Notes: a model not told the origin generated them from the letters alone. A stretch of 64,000 nt of DNA from Hyphomicrobiaceae bacterium (GCA_021730785.1 JAKFWF010000025.1:1-64000), one strand, 5' to 3'. Shown: positions 1 to 8,975, counted from the stretch's first letter. A program made the numbers and translations.

Positions 1-284
1 GCCGGCGGAGGTGGGGGCGCGGGCGGCTCGACGGCGCGCACGGGCTTCGGCTTCGCCGCATCCTTCGGCGTCGGCACCTTGCCGTCACTCTGGGCCGCCT
101 CTTCGAGCTTCGCAAGACTGTCGCCCTTCTTCTGCCGCAGCTCCAGGTCGAGGGTCGAGACGATCGACACCTCGACCGGTACTTCGTCCGGCAATTTCAA
201 CGGCTTGGTGCCCGCATAGCCCAGCAGCGCCAAGGCCAGAAGGCCAGCGTGCAGCAGGACCGAGACGACAAGCCCGAGTGGCAA
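1..284 (-). CDS. tolA: TolA/TonB-like envelope protein, partial (3' end outside window)
   Basis: Only the first ~94 codons are visible; the gene runs off the left edge. The protein opens with one hydrophobic segment (about residues 3-22, rich in Leu, Val and Ala). A short periplasmic stretch (KLPDEVPVEVSIVS) follows, then a Lys/Glu/Ala- and Pro-rich region, the usual layout of TolA/TonB-family energy-transducing proteins. The proposed TTG start at 284 sits 9 nt after a GGAGAG motif overlapping the end of tolR. Position directly after tolQ and tolR makes TolA the natural reading: it links the inner-membrane TolQR motor to Pal/TolB for outer-membrane invagination at division. The C-terminal domain that would separate TolA from TonB is not visible. 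Confidence 0.75.
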   Translation of the reverse strand, partial: MPLGLVVSVLLHAGLLALALLGYAGTKPLKLPDEVPVEVSIVSTLDLELRQKKGDSLAKLEEAAQSDGKVPTPKDAAKPKPVRAVEPPAPPPPP

Positions 285-290
285 GGTGCT

Positions 291-758
291 TCACTCTCCA
301 TCGGTTTCGGTGACGAGGGAGAGCTTGCGAAAGCCCGCTTCCTTGATCCGTGCCATGACGCGGGCAACCGTGCCATAGTCGACGGTCCGGTCGCCGCGCA
401 CGAAGATGGCGTCTTCGTTGCTGCCTGGGCCCCGCGCCGTCATGACGGCCTTGAGCTTGGCGCCGAGATCGTCGAGCTTGATCGACTCCTTGTCCTGCTG
501 GCCCAGATAGATGCGGCCGTCCTTGGCGATCGACACCACCACGGGCTCCTTGTTGCCACCATCCAGCTGCGTGCTCTTGGCCTGCGGCAGATCGAGCGGC
601 ACACCTCCTGCCAGCAAGGGAGCTGCCACCATGAAAATGATCAGCAGCACCAGCATGACATCGACGAACGGCGTCACGTTGATCTCGCTCATCGGCGCGT
701 TGCCGTGCCGGCGCCGCTTGCGCCCGCCCGCTCCTGCCGCCTTGATGCTAGCACCCAT
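291..758 (-). CDS. tolR: Biopolymer transport protein TolR/ExbD
   Basis: 155 aa. A basic cytoplasmic N-terminus is followed by SEINVTPFVDVMLVLLIIFM, the family hallmark. The conserved membrane Asp (about D33), part of the proton path of the TolQR stator, lies in it. The rest is a periplasmic domain of normal length for ExbD/TolR. The ATG lies 1 nt after the tolQ stop and the next gene is TolA-like, so this is a tolQRA operon rather than a TonB-system exbBD. ybgC, often upstream of tolQ, is not here. Confidence 0.93.
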   Translation of the reverse strand: MGASIKAAGAGGRKRRRHGNAPMSEINVTPFVDVMLVLLIIFMVAAPLLAGGVPLDLPQAKSTQLDGGNKEPVVVSIAKDGRIYLGQQDKESIKLDDLGAKLKAVMTARGPGSNEDAIFVRGDRTVDYGTVARVMARIKEAGFRKLSLVTETDGE

Positions 759-759
759 G

Positions 760-1458
760 TCAGCTCCTCACGTCGATCTGGCGCGACACGATCGCGGAAA
801 ACTCGTCGGCGAAGGCTTCCAGACGCTGGCCCAGGCGCGACGCATCCGCCGAAAACTTGTTGTAGAACACCACTGCCGGGATCGCCGCGACCAGACCGAT
901 CGCGGTTGCAAACAGCGCCTCAGCGATGCCGGGAGCAACAACGGCAAGCGAGGTGTTTTTCGATGCTGCGATCGACTGGAAGCTCGTCATGATGCCCCAC
1001 ACCGTGCCGAACAGGCCGACAAACGGCGCCGTCGAGCCAACGGTCGCCAGAAACAGCAGGCGGCGCTCCAGGCGTTCCATCTCACGGCTGATCGTCACAT
1101 CCATCACCTTTTCAACCCGCATCTGGATGCCGCCGAGCGCGCGGATGTTGCCTTCGACCGAGCGCTTCCACTCGCGCATGGCGGCAACGAACAACGCCGC
1201 CATGGCGATCGTGCGGCCCCGCGACAAGCCGGTGTAGAGTTCCTCCAGCGATTGGCCGGACCAGAACAGCTGCTCGAACTTGTCGGCTTCAGCGCGTGCC
1301 TGGCGGAAGGCGACGAGTTTCTCGATGATGATCGCCCATGACCACACCGAGGCCAGCATCAAGCCCACCATCACGATCTTCACGACGATGTGGGCCGACA
1401 GGAACAGGTCAAGAAATGCCATGCTGCCGGCCCCAGAGCCCTTCAATCCATCAAACAT
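760..1458 (-). CDS. tolQ: Tol-Pal proton channel protein TolQ
   Basis: About 232 aa from the ATG at 1458 (MFDGLKG...). The reading frame extends 40 codons further upstream but that part has no family character. The protein has the MotA/TolQ/ExbB layout: an N-terminal membrane helix near residues 20-45, a cytoplasmic loop, then two helices in the C-terminal half containing GSTAPFVGLFGTVWGIM and ATAIGLVAAIPAVVFYN. With TolR it forms the proton-driven motor energising TolA. The gene is first in the leftward tolQRA operon, diverging from hpt. Confidence 0.93.
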   Translation of the reverse strand: MFDGLKGSGAGSMAFLDLFLSAHIVVKIVMVGLMLASVWSWAIIIEKLVAFRQARAEADKFEQLFWSGQSLEELYTGLSRGRTIAMAALFVAAMREWKRSVEGNIRALGGIQMRVEKVMDVTISREMERLERRLLFLATVGSTAPFVGLFGTVWGIMTSFQSIAASKNTSLAVVAPGIAEALFATAIGLVAAIPAVVFYNKFSADASRLGQRLEAFADEFSAIVSRQIDVRS

Positions 1459-1847
1459 CCAGTCCCACCCGCGCTTATCTTGTGTCCCAACGTCGTCGCC
1501 TTGTTCGCACAATTGGCGCGCAACACAGCCCGATTGCAGCCGGCACAGTCCTGCACCCGCCTGATCAGTCCGTGTCACCCCGCCATCGACGATCTCATAC
1601 GCCCGCCGGCGCCGTTCTTACAGGGGGACTCGTGACGCAATATGACGAAATGGCGGCCCTGTTGCGCTTCCGTGTTGCCCGTCGCCGCGGCACTTTCAAC
1701 AGCTTTCGCTGCTCGCAATGCGTACCTCGCGCCTATTCTCCCGCGCGCCGAGCTTGTGCACATGTTCAGGCTGCGACCGCAATCCCCCGTTGCAGTGTCG
1801 TCTCAATCGGCGGATATCTAGGACGACGCTGATCAGGAGTGAGCCCG
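1459..1847. other. Intergenic region between tolQ and hpt
   Basis: About 390 nt between divergent genes. It must carry promoters for tolQ (leftward) and hpt (rightward). I see no convincing -35/-10 pair, no RNA gene and no coding sequence with family character. Confidence 0.5.
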
Positions 1848-2387
1848 TTGAGCCCGGATGCCGACCACATCGAAGTAATCTACCCGCCGGATAAGATCGC
1901 TGCACGGATCGAGGTTCTGGCAGGTCAGATCGCCGCGACCAGCACCGCACCGCTGCTGGTGGTTGCCATCCTGAAAGGTAGCTTCGTGTTCGCGGCCGAC
2001 CTCATTCGCGCGCTGCACCGGGCAGGCCTTGCTCCGGAGGTCGACTTCATGACGCTGTCGAGCTATCGCAAGAGTACGCGCTCGTCGGGCGCGGTCGACA
2101 TTCTGCGCGATCTCGAAACCGACGTGTCGGGGCGCCATGTGCTGCTGGTCGATGACATTCTGGAATCAGGCCGCACACTGGCCTTCGCCAAGGACCTCGT
2201 GTCGGCACGGGGCGCTGCCCGCGTCATGACCTGCGTGCTGCTCGACAAGGGCGCGCGCCGCGCAGTGCAGATCGCAGCTGACTTCAAGGCCTTCGATTGT
2301 CCGGAAGTGTTTGTCGTCGGCTACGGCATGGATGTCGGCCATCGTTATCGCGAGTTGCCGTTCGTCGGACACGTCGTTCATCGCTGA
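1848..2387 (+). CDS. hpt: Hypoxanthine phosphoribosyltransferase
   Basis: About 179 aa. Purine salvage enzyme transferring phosphoribosyl from PRPP to hypoxanthine or guanine. The PRPP-binding motif VLLVDDILESGRTL is clear, preceded by the type I PRTase strand LLVVAILKGSFVFAADLIRAL. The C-terminal part (FVVGYGMDVGHRYRELPFVG) matches the bacterial Hpt family. A GTG at 1839 is in frame, but AGGAG at 1835-1839 is ideally spaced (8 nt) from the TTG at 1848, so I prefer the latter. It heads a rightward group with the response regulator and SapC genes. Confidence 0.92.
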   Translation: MSPDADHIEVIYPPDKIAARIEVLAGQIAATSTAPLLVVAILKGSFVFAADLIRALHRAGLAPEVDFMTLSSYRKSTRSSGAVDILRDLETDVSGRHVLLVDDILESGRTLAFAKDLVSARGAARVMTCVLLDKGARRAVQIAADFKAFDCPEVFVVGYGMDVGHRYRELPFVGHVVHR

Positions 2388-2414
2388 TGCCTTGAGACTG
2401 TGCGGAGGTACGCC

Positions 2415-2777
2415 ATGGCCCGGATCCTACTCGCCGACGATGACCAAGCGACGCTCGACCTCGTGAGCCGGGCGTTGACCGCCGACGGCCATGCCGTCGT
2501 GGTGGCGCACGACGGCCAGGACGCTCTCGACAAGGCGGCTGCCGCCATGCCGGCCTTCGACGTGCTGCTCAGCGATGTGCAGATGCCGATCATCGACGGC
2601 ATCGCGCTGGCCGAACAAGTGCGAGCCGCCCAGGGCAACGTGCAAATCGTCCTGATGTCGGGACTGCCAAGCGAGATGGCGCGTGCCGGCCGCATTGCAG
2701 ATCCGAACGTGCAATTTCTGCAAAAGCCGTTCACGCTGGAGCAAGTGCGCGCAGCGGTACGAAAGGCTCTGGGCTGA
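2415..2777 (+). CDS. Single-domain response regulator, CpdR-like
   Basis: 120 aa and nothing but a receiver domain: acidic cluster LADDD at residues 6-10, predicted phosphoacceptor D54 in LLSDVQMP, Ser82 in LMSG and Lys104 in QKPF. There is no output domain. Size and sequence resemble CpdR of alphaproteobacteria, whose phosphorylation state controls ClpXP-dependent proteolysis in the cell cycle. That functional link is by family only. An in-frame ATG lies 5 codons upstream, but GGAGG at 2404-2408 places the start at 2415. No histidine kinase is adjacent. Confidence 0.85.
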   Translation: MARILLADDDQATLDLVSRALTADGHAVVVAHDGQDALDKAAAAMPAFDVLLSDVQMPIIDGIALAEQVRAAQGNVQIVLMSGLPSEMARAGRIADPNVQFLQKPFTLEQVRAAVRKALG

Positions 2778-2783
2778 GGAACA

Positions 2784-3614
2784 GTGGCAACGCCACGTGG
2801 CACTGGGCGGCGGCGCTGGAAGGGGCGAGATTTGGACTACGAGGGTCCAATACCGGTGGCGGGCGAGGTCCTGAAGCAGCGGGTGTTCGCGCCCACATGT
2901 TACGCCGCCGTGCGAAACACCAACATCGTGGCGATCTGCGCTTCCGAGGCAGGTCGCTTTGTCGCGCACGTGCCCATCGCCTGGCGCAGCAGGGCTGGCA
3001 AATTCGAACTCGTGATACTGCGCTCGTTCCTGGGCGACGGTCGCGGCCACTTGCCGGGCATGCAAACAGCAACGACCCTGCTGCCCGTGCTGGCCAGAGC
3101 TTATCCGTTCCTGCACGATCCAACGCGCGCGCCGACGCCGGGCCAGCCCAAGTTCATCGACCCTGTCATCGCCGATGAACCCGATGATCTGGGCGCACCG
3201 ATCACAGCGATGAATGGCCGGCTCACATCGCAGGCCGCACGATGCATCGCCCTGCTCGATGCCAGCGCCGCCTCGTTTGCCGAGACGGCGGTGATTTCGC
3301 AGTGCATCGCCGACGCGGATCTGCTCGAGCCGTGGGCCCTGCGCTTCGAAGCCCAAGGTGCACCGACGATCGAGCTGAAGGGACTGTGGATCGTCAAGCA
3401 TGGCGCGATTGCGACCGGCGCCTTCGCTCCCCTCATGCGGGCCCATGGCCTTGCAGCTGCTGATCTCGTCGCCCTCCACCGCGTCTCATTGTTCCGCACG
3501 GGCCTGCTGCTCGCCCGGGCGCGCGGTGCGCTCGGCATAACTGCAGACGGCGCAACCGGGGCGCCGAATGAGCTCGCGACAGGACCGGCAACCAGCAGCG
3601 GAGGCGGCGTATGA
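2784..3614 (+). CDS. SapC-family protein (first of two)
   Basis: 276 aa from a GTG with GAGGA just upstream. The region around residues 20-250 fits the SapC family, named after a Campylobacter S-layer export gene. Recognisable parts are YEGPIPV near the start, LPVLARAYPFL, FIDPVIADEPDDLG, and a C-terminal LLEPWAL...ELKGLWIV segment. No signal peptide or membrane helix is evident, so it is probably cytoplasmic. It overlaps the next SapC-like gene by 4 nt (ATGA). Across the convergent junction lies a type I secretion ABC/HlyD pair, which suggests a role in export or surface-protein handling; this is inference. Confidence 0.78.
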   Translation: MATPRGTGRRRWKGRDLDYEGPIPVAGEVLKQRVFAPTCYAAVRNTNIVAICASEAGRFVAHVPIAWRSRAGKFELVILRSFLGDGRGHLPGMQTATTLLPVLARAYPFLHDPTRAPTPGQPKFIDPVIADEPDDLGAPITAMNGRLTSQAARCIALLDASAASFAETAVISQCIADADLLEPWALRFEAQGAPTIELKGLWIVKHGAIATGAFAPLMRAHGLAAADLVALHRVSLFRTGLLLARARGALGITADGATGAPNELATGPATSSGGGV

Positions 3615-4489
3615 TCCGTCATGTGCCGCTGAGCCGTTGGCAAGCAGCTGTCATTCCGATGCAACCACCGCTGTCCGACTTCGAAAACATCGCGGTGCTG
3701 CCCTTGGCAGACACCGAGATGCTGTTAGCGGCACACTACTACCCCCTGGTTGTGCGGCTCGACGGACCCTGCCCGGAACTCGGCTTTCTCATTCAGCGCT
3801 CGATGCTGGCACGTGCGCTGACCGCCGCCGACGGCCGCTGGCTCGGTGCCTATTCGCCGATCGCGCTGCGCTGCTTTCCGCTGCGCCTGATGCGTCCACC
3901 CAGCGACGATCCAATAGCCGACCTGGAACTCGCAACTTTCAAGCTGTCGGTCGCCAAACCCCGCCTGCTGCGGCTGAAGGATGAATCCGGCGCGCCGTCC
4001 AAGGATCTCGTGGCCATCTACGACGGCTTGAAGTCGATCTGGAACAGCCGTCGCACGCTCGGTCCAGCCCTCGATCTGCTGCTGGTCGCTGGACTGCTCG
4101 TGCCGTTGCCCGGTGCTGGTGGCGACCATCGGCCGAGTTCGTTCCACACGATTGACCGGACCCGCGTGCTGAGCCTGTCAGCGGTGGCGCTGGAAGCAAT
4201 GACGCGCTCGTCGTTCGCCGCCATCGAGGTCATGACGGCGCTGACGGTCTCGCAGATACACCTGCACGCGAGCATCAAGCCGCCGGTCGCACCGCCGCCT
4301 GATACCGGCGCCGCAGCCGCTCACCATGCCGCTGGCATGAACCTCGACACGATCACGCCCTGGCTCGACACCAGCGCCCTGTTTCCTGGAAGCTGGGCCG
4401 CGGACGCCGCACTATGGACGGCGACCGGACCCGCAGGGGTGGCCAGCCAGGACGTCACCGCTCCCGCAACGCCCCCGCGAGCCGGTTGA
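3611..4489 (+). CDS. SapC-family protein (second, divergent copy)
   Basis: 292 aa, starting with an ATGA overlap on the previous gene, so the two are translationally coupled. It shares the SapC layout (an early PLSDFENIAVLPL strand, an AYSPIALRCFPLRL segment corresponding to the 'YPF' region of the partner, and LLVAGLLVPLP) but is strongly diverged and has a Pro/Ala-rich C-terminus. No signal peptide is seen. Its last 35 nt overlap the 3' end of the HlyD-like gene on the other strand. It could be a partner subunit of the first SapC protein. Function unknown. Confidence 0.7.
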   Translation: MIRHVPLSRWQAAVIPMQPPLSDFENIAVLPLADTEMLLAAHYYPLVVRLDGPCPELGFLIQRSMLARALTAADGRWLGAYSPIALRCFPLRLMRPPSDDPIADLELATFKLSVAKPRLLRLKDESGAPSKDLVAIYDGLKSIWNSRRTLGPALDLLLVAGLLVPLPGAGGDHRPSSFHTIDRTRVLSLSAVALEAMTRSSFAAIEVMTALTVSQIHLHASIKPPVAPPPDTGAAAAHHAAGMNLDTITPWLDTSALFPGSWAADAALWTATGPAGVASQDVTAPATPPRAG

Positions 4490-5786
4490 GCATCGGCGAC
4501 ACGAAGTACTGCAGCACGGTGCGCTCGCCGGTCGGCACGATCACCTCGGTGGTCATGCCAGCCGTCAGCTTGCCGCTGATTTCAGCCGGCACCGTAGACC
4601 GGTCGACCTCGATTTCCATGGAGTAGTAGGGCTGACGACTGGTTTCGTCAGGCACTGTATCCTTTGCAAGATTGCGCACCGTGCCCTGGATGACCTCGCT
4701 CTGGAAGCGCTGGAACTGCGGCAACCGCACTTCGACAGGCAGGCCTGCGTGCAGGCGATCGATGTCAATCGGAGAGACGCGCGCCCGTACGATGAGTCTA
4801 GCGGACTCCGGTACGATGTCGACCACCGCGTCGCCAGGCTTCACCACACCGCCGATCGTGAACATGCGCAGCTGATGGATGGTGCCGCTGACCGGCGAAT
4901 GGATGTCGACCCGCTTCAAGGTATCGCGGGCCAGCACCAACTGCTGCTGCACGTCGCTCAGGGTTTTGCGCACGTCGGGCATCGCGGTCGCAGCTTCCTG
5001 AGCATATTCCTGCCGCAGCTGCTTCTGCTTGGCTTCAATCTCGATCACGCGCTCCGTCGAACGCGCCAAATCTATGTCGGCCTTGGCCAGAACGCCTTGC
5101 AGCTGCTGTTCCTGACGTTGTAGCGCCGTCACGCGCGGCAGCGGCACGAGCCCGCGTGCGAGCAGCGCTTCCAGCGGGCGCAATTCGCGTTGCACGGAAC
5201 TCAGCTGCTGCTCGCCAACAACCTTGTCAGAGCGGGCCTGACTGAGATCCTTCTTGGCCTGCTCGATTTGGCTTTCCAGCACGGCTATGGCGCTGAGGAA
5301 GGTGCTGCGCCGTCCCTCGAACTGGCGGCGATTGTCCTGCAGTGCCGATTGCACCGTTGGATCGCTGGTCAGCGCTTCGACTTCCGGTGGAAACACCAGT
5401 GTGGGCTTCAGATTGAGTTGTGCCTGCAGGCGCGCTTCGAGTGCCAGCGCGATCGCCTGTTGCTTGCGGTAGAGCTCGGCGCTGGCGGCGCTGCGGGTCT
5501 CGTCGAGCCGCAAAATCGTGTCGCCCTGCTTTACGACATCGCCGTCCTTGACCAGAATTTCGCTGACGATGCCGCCTTCCAGATGCTGCACGGTCTTGCG
5601 GTTGTTTTCAACGGCGATGACGCCCGGAGCAACCACAGCGCTATCGAGCCGGGCGACCGCTGCCGAGCCGACGAGTAGGGCCAGCGTGCCAAAGATCACC
5701 GTGTAGCCGCGCGCGAGCGTGCGGGCGTACTCGGCCGACGGGATCGGCGCGGAGGTGACGACGGTATCCTGGGCGCGTGCGCTCAT
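4455..5786 (-). CDS. HlyD-family type I secretion membrane-fusion protein
   Basis: 443 aa. One N-terminal membrane helix (about residues 29-48) is followed by the split lipoyl motif of HlyD proteins (VQHLEGGIVSEILVKDGDVV at about 68-87). A long coiled-coil hairpin rich in Gln, Glu and Arg (about 150-280) comes next, then the second half-lipoyl (SPVSGTIHQL) and a beta-barrel/C-terminal domain. It bridges the inner-membrane ABC exporter and an outer-membrane TolC, which is not in this window. The ATG overlaps the ABC gene stop by 4 nt. The 3' end overlaps the convergent SapC-like gene. Confidence 0.93.
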   Translation of the reverse strand: MSARAQDTVVTSAPIPSAEYARTLARGYTVIFGTLALLVGSAAVARLDSAVVAPGVIAVENNRKTVQHLEGGIVSEILVKDGDVVKQGDTILRLDETRSAASAELYRKQQAIALALEARLQAQLNLKPTLVFPPEVEALTSDPTVQSALQDNRRQFEGRRSTFLSAIAVLESQIEQAKKDLSQARSDKVVGEQQLSSVQRELRPLEALLARGLVPLPRVTALQRQEQQLQGVLAKADIDLARSTERVIEIEAKQKQLRQEYAQEAATAMPDVRKTLSDVQQQLVLARDTLKRVDIHSPVSGTIHQLRMFTIGGVVKPGDAVVDIVPESARLIVRARVSPIDIDRLHAGLPVEVRLPQFQRFQSEVIQGTVRNLAKDTVPDETSRQPYYSMEIEVDRSTVPAEISGKLTAGMTTEVIVPTGERTVLQYFVSPMLNRLAGALRER

Positions 5787-7543
5787 CTTTTTACTCTGGT
5801 GGGTTCGGTAACCAGCGGTCCGCCACCTTCAACAACGGTGAGCGTAGGCGTGCCCGGCGGCCGCAACTTTGCCAGCCGGTCGACGATCTGGGCGCGCGGT
5901 CCAAGCGCCTGCACCGTGCCAGCATTCAGGATCAGCACGTCGTCGCAATAGGTGAGCAAGCTCAGCTTGTGGGTGATGACGACGACGGCGCTGCCGGCCT
6001 GCTTCAAGCGTTCGAGCGCTTGACCAAGCGACTGCTCGCCGCTGGCATCGAGGCTGGAACTCGGCTCGTCGAGGATGACAAGATGGGGCATGCCGTAGAC
6101 GGCGCGCGCCAGCGCCAGACGCTGCCGCTGACCACCCGACAGGATGTGTCCACCGTGACCGATCCAGGTGTTGAAACCTTCTGGCAGTTCTCTGATCAAA
6201 TCATTGATGCCAGCAAGACTAGCAGCTGCGGTCAGCTTGGCCGAATCGGTCGCGACGTGTGGATCGAAGCGGCTGATGTTGTCGGCGACCGTACCCGGCA
6301 GCATCTCGATGTCCTGTGGCATGTAGCCGAGATACTGGCCAAGATCATCCTCGTTCCAGTGCGCCATCTCGTGATCGCCGAGCGTGATGTTTCCGCGGCG
6401 GGGCCGCCAGCGGCCGACCAGAAAGCGGGCAAGGCAGGACTTACCGGCACCACTCGGGCCGATGACGGCGAGGACCCGCCCGGCCGGCACGGCAAACGAC
6501 ACGTCGTTGATGATCACCTTCTCGCCGTCGGGCGCGGTACCGACGATGCGCGATACATCGAGCCCGCCGGTCGGCCGCGGCAGGGTGATGGCAGCCGTCG
6601 TCTCGGCGCCGCGCACCAACACGTGATCGAGCCGCTCCACCGCCGTGCTGAACTGGGTAAAAGTGCGCCAGCTGGCAATCACCTGGCTGATCGGCCCGAG
6701 GCCGCGCGCCATGATGATCATGGCCGCCATCAACGAGCCGAGGCCCAGTTCGTTGCGAAGAAACAGGTAGGCGCCCAGTGCGTACACCAGGATCTGCTGC
6801 GAATTGCCAAGCAAACGATTGACCGCCTGCACGACGTGGCTGCGGTTGGTTGCCACCGTCTGCCAGCCGAGCGCCGCCAGGTGCAGGCGGTACCAACCCT
6901 GCTTCACGCGTGGCAACATGCCGAGCGCGACCACCGTCTCGGTATTGCGCAAGATCGCGCCACCCAAATCATTGGCGCGCGAGGCGCATTCGGCCGAATT
7001 GCGACTGCTGTCGGAAACCAGGAATTGGTTGAGCAGGGTCAGTCCGACCGTCGCCAGTATCAGCACCAGCGACATCACGCCGAGTGCTGGATGGATCAGG
7101 AACATCGCGACAATGAAGATCGGCGACCAGAACGCATCGAACGCAGCGCCGACCATGGGGCCGGAAACGAAATCGCGCACGCTGTTGATGTCGGCAAGTG
7201 GTTGTGCCGACGTCGTTCCAGCCGAATTGACACGCTGGCGATTGAGCGCATCGAACACCACGGCGGTCAACCGCTGATCGATTGCGACGCCAACGCGCTG
7301 CAGGGTGCGCGCGCGCAGATAATCGAGCGCCGCATACATCACCATGATCACGAGTGCGATGGCTGTCAGCACCCACAGCGTGGTCTCACTGCGGCTGAGC
7401 GCCACGCGGTCGAAGATTTGCTGAATGTACAGCGGCGCTACCATGTACAGCAGCGGGCCGAACAAGCTGAAGCCGAACAACGTCGAATAGACCGGCGCGA
7501 ACTGCCTAAGCTCAGCCATCACCGGCGAGGAACTGGTCTTCAT
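5783..7543 (-). CDS. Type I secretion system permease/ATPase (PrtD/PrsD-like)
   Basis: About 586 aa from the ATG at 7543; the frame is open upstream to 7660 but that part lacks family character. An ABC membrane domain (about residues 15-290) is fused to an ATPase domain: Walker A GPSGAGKS near 362, Q-loop MPQDIEM, signature LSGGQRQR near 465, Walker B LVILDEPSSSLD near 488, and the H-loop VITHK. There is no C39 peptidase domain at the N-terminus, so it belongs with exporters of RTX-type or C-terminal-signal substrates. It is translationally coupled to the HlyD gene. No RTX-repeat substrate is visible nearby. Confidence 0.93.
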   Translation of the reverse strand: MKTSSSPVMAELRQFAPVYSTLFGFSLFGPLLYMVAPLYIQQIFDRVALSRSETTLWVLTAIALVIMVMYAALDYLRARTLQRVGVAIDQRLTAVVFDALNRQRVNSAGTTSAQPLADINSVRDFVSGPMVGAAFDAFWSPIFIVAMFLIHPALGVMSLVLILATVGLTLLNQFLVSDSSRNSAECASRANDLGGAILRNTETVVALGMLPRVKQGWYRLHLAALGWQTVATNRSHVVQAVNRLLGNSQQILVYALGAYLFLRNELGLGSLMAAMIIMARGLGPISQVIASWRTFTQFSTAVERLDHVLVRGAETTAAITLPRPTGGLDVSRIVGTAPDGEKVIINDVSFAVPAGRVLAVIGPSGAGKSCLARFLVGRWRPRRGNITLGDHEMAHWNEDDLGQYLGYMPQDIEMLPGTVADNISRFDPHVATDSAKLTAAASLAGINDLIRELPEGFNTWIGHGGHILSGGQRQRLALARAVYGMPHLVILDEPSSSLDASGEQSLGQALERLKQAGSAVVVITHKLSLLTYCDDVLILNAGTVQALGPRAQIVDRLAKLRPPGTPTLTVVEGGGPLVTEPTRVKR

Positions 7544-7892
7544 CTGCCGAACCCTTGGACCCGCACGGGGCAACGCCTCGAAACGACACTCACGACCCAT
7601 CGGCAGCCAGCGGTTGGCAACTGTCGGATGAACCTCCCAAAGCGGCCGAGCCGGCACCAACCAACGATCTAGCGGAAATTGATTACTTTGCCTTTACAAT
7701 TCGCATGCGCCCTTGGCGATGCAAGTGACTTGGTCGCCAACTGGGAAAGAATAGTCGCAGTGCCAGTGTCTTTGCGGGCACAGGTATCTCTCAAGGCTGA
7801 GCTAGGTGACCGGTCGACGTTGCTCCAACAGCGGACTTGCGCGACAACTTGCCTGGAGGATGCCTCGAGGGTTGCTTGGTGCGGAGCGGATA

Positions 7893-8186
7893 ATGATCAT
7901 CGTTCAATCGATCCTGCGCATACTCGCCATTGGCGCTGTCCTGCTTGCTGGGATTGTGCCGGGGGCGGCGTTCGCCCAGTCCGGCCCGCCCACGGCGTCG
8001 GATTCGGTCCGCGATTGCCAGACCGTGCGACGCTGCAACTTCGGTCGCACCGGCACGTTCCGCGGCTGCATTTCCGCCTACAGCTGCCGCACCTGCGAGT
8101 TGGTCACCGCGCGCTGCACGATCCCCGGCGCCAGCAGCGCCCGCATCTGCCGCGAGTTCCGCTGCAGCTGGGGCGCCGGCGCCTGA
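7893..8186 (+). CDS. Small cysteine-rich secreted protein
   Basis: 97 aa from the ATG at 7893 (GGAG 6-9 nt upstream). Residues 1-29 form a classic Sec signal peptide (hydrophobic ILRILAIGAVLLAGIVPG, cleavage near AFA-Q). The mature ~67 residues contain eight cysteines, including CRTC, and many Arg, suggesting a small disulfide-bonded periplasmic or secreted protein. I do not recognise the family. It diverges from the type I secretion operon 350 nt away and is convergent with cobS. Whether it is linked to the exporter is unknown; a Sec signal argues against its being the substrate. Confidence 0.65.
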   Translation: MIIVQSILRILAIGAVLLAGIVPGAAFAQSGPPTASDSVRDCQTVRRCNFGRTGTFRGCISAYSCRTCELVTARCTIPGASSARICREFRCSWGAGA

Positions 8187-8198
8187 TACCGCCTCGCT

Positions 8199-8975
8199 CT
8201 AGCCGTGGTAATGCAGGCCGCCCGCTGTGATCGCGAGCAGAAAGCCGATCTCGAACACCTGCTCGATGGCACCCAGGATGTCGCCGGTATAGCCGCCGAT
8301 GAGCCGCCGCGCCTGCAGGGCCACCATCAGGGCCGCAATTGCGCCGCCGATCAGACCAACCATGAAGCACGCGGGGTCGGTCAGCAGGGCCGGCGCAATG
8401 CCGAGGCCGAGCGCGACGCCGAATTCCGACGAGGTGACGCCCGTTGCCAGTGGCTTGACTTTGGCCGCGTCGACATCGCCGGCATAGGGTAGCGATGCAA
8501 GGGCAACGACGGTCGCAAGGCGGGCTGACGCGTGGGCTGCGATCAGCGCCGACATCCCCGACAGCAGATCGAGTTGCGCGAGCGCTGCCGCCTTGAGCGC
8601 GAGCGCCAGCATCAAGGTGGCCGCGCCATAGGTGCCGATCCGGCTGTCCTTCATGATCTCAAGCCGCCGTGCTGTGGTCTGGCCGCCGCCCAGACCGTCA
8701 GCGGTATCGGCGAGCCCGTCCTCATGGAAACAGCCCGTTGCAATCATGCCGGCCGCCACGGCGACGAGGGCTGCGATCAACGGCGGCCACAGCTGGCTCG
8801 CGGCCCACAAGGCGAGTGCCGAAATGGCGCCAACGCCGGCACCGACGAGGGGAAAGTACTTGGCCGCGCGGTCGAGCCAGACGGTCTCGAAGTTCTCGAA
8901 ACTCGGCACCGGAATGCGCGTGAGAAATTGCACCGCGACCAGGAACAGCGTCAGTTCGTGCCGGACCTGGATCAT
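8199..8975 (-). CDS. cobS: Adenosylcobinamide-GDP ribazoletransferase (cobalamin synthase)
   Basis: 258 aa integral membrane enzyme of the last cobalamin steps, joining adenosylcobinamide-GDP to alpha-ribazole (or its phosphate). The hallmark CFHEDGLADTADGLGGG (about residues 82-98) carries the conserved acidic metal-binding residues, and several hydrophobic segments follow, as expected for CobS/CobV. The start overlaps the cobT stop by 4 nt, so the two are coupled. Further cob genes are not in the window. Confidence 0.95.
   Translation of the reverse strand: MIQVRHELTLFLVAVQFLTRIPVPSFENFETVWLDRAAKYFPLVGAGVGAISALALWAASQLWPPLIAALVAVAAGMIATGCFHEDGLADTADGLGGGQTTARRLEIMKDSRIGTYGAATLMLALALKAAALAQLDLLSGMSALIAAHASARLATVVALASLPYAGDVDAAKVKPLATGVTSSEFGVALGLGIAPALLTDPACFMVGLIGGAIAALMVALQARRLIGGYTGDILGAIEQVFEIGFLLAITAGGLHYHG

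Noticed and set aside
5777-7672. A 631-codon plus-strand frame
   Set aside because: It is the mirror of the type I secretion ABC gene, whose Walker A, signature and Walker B motifs are on the minus strand.
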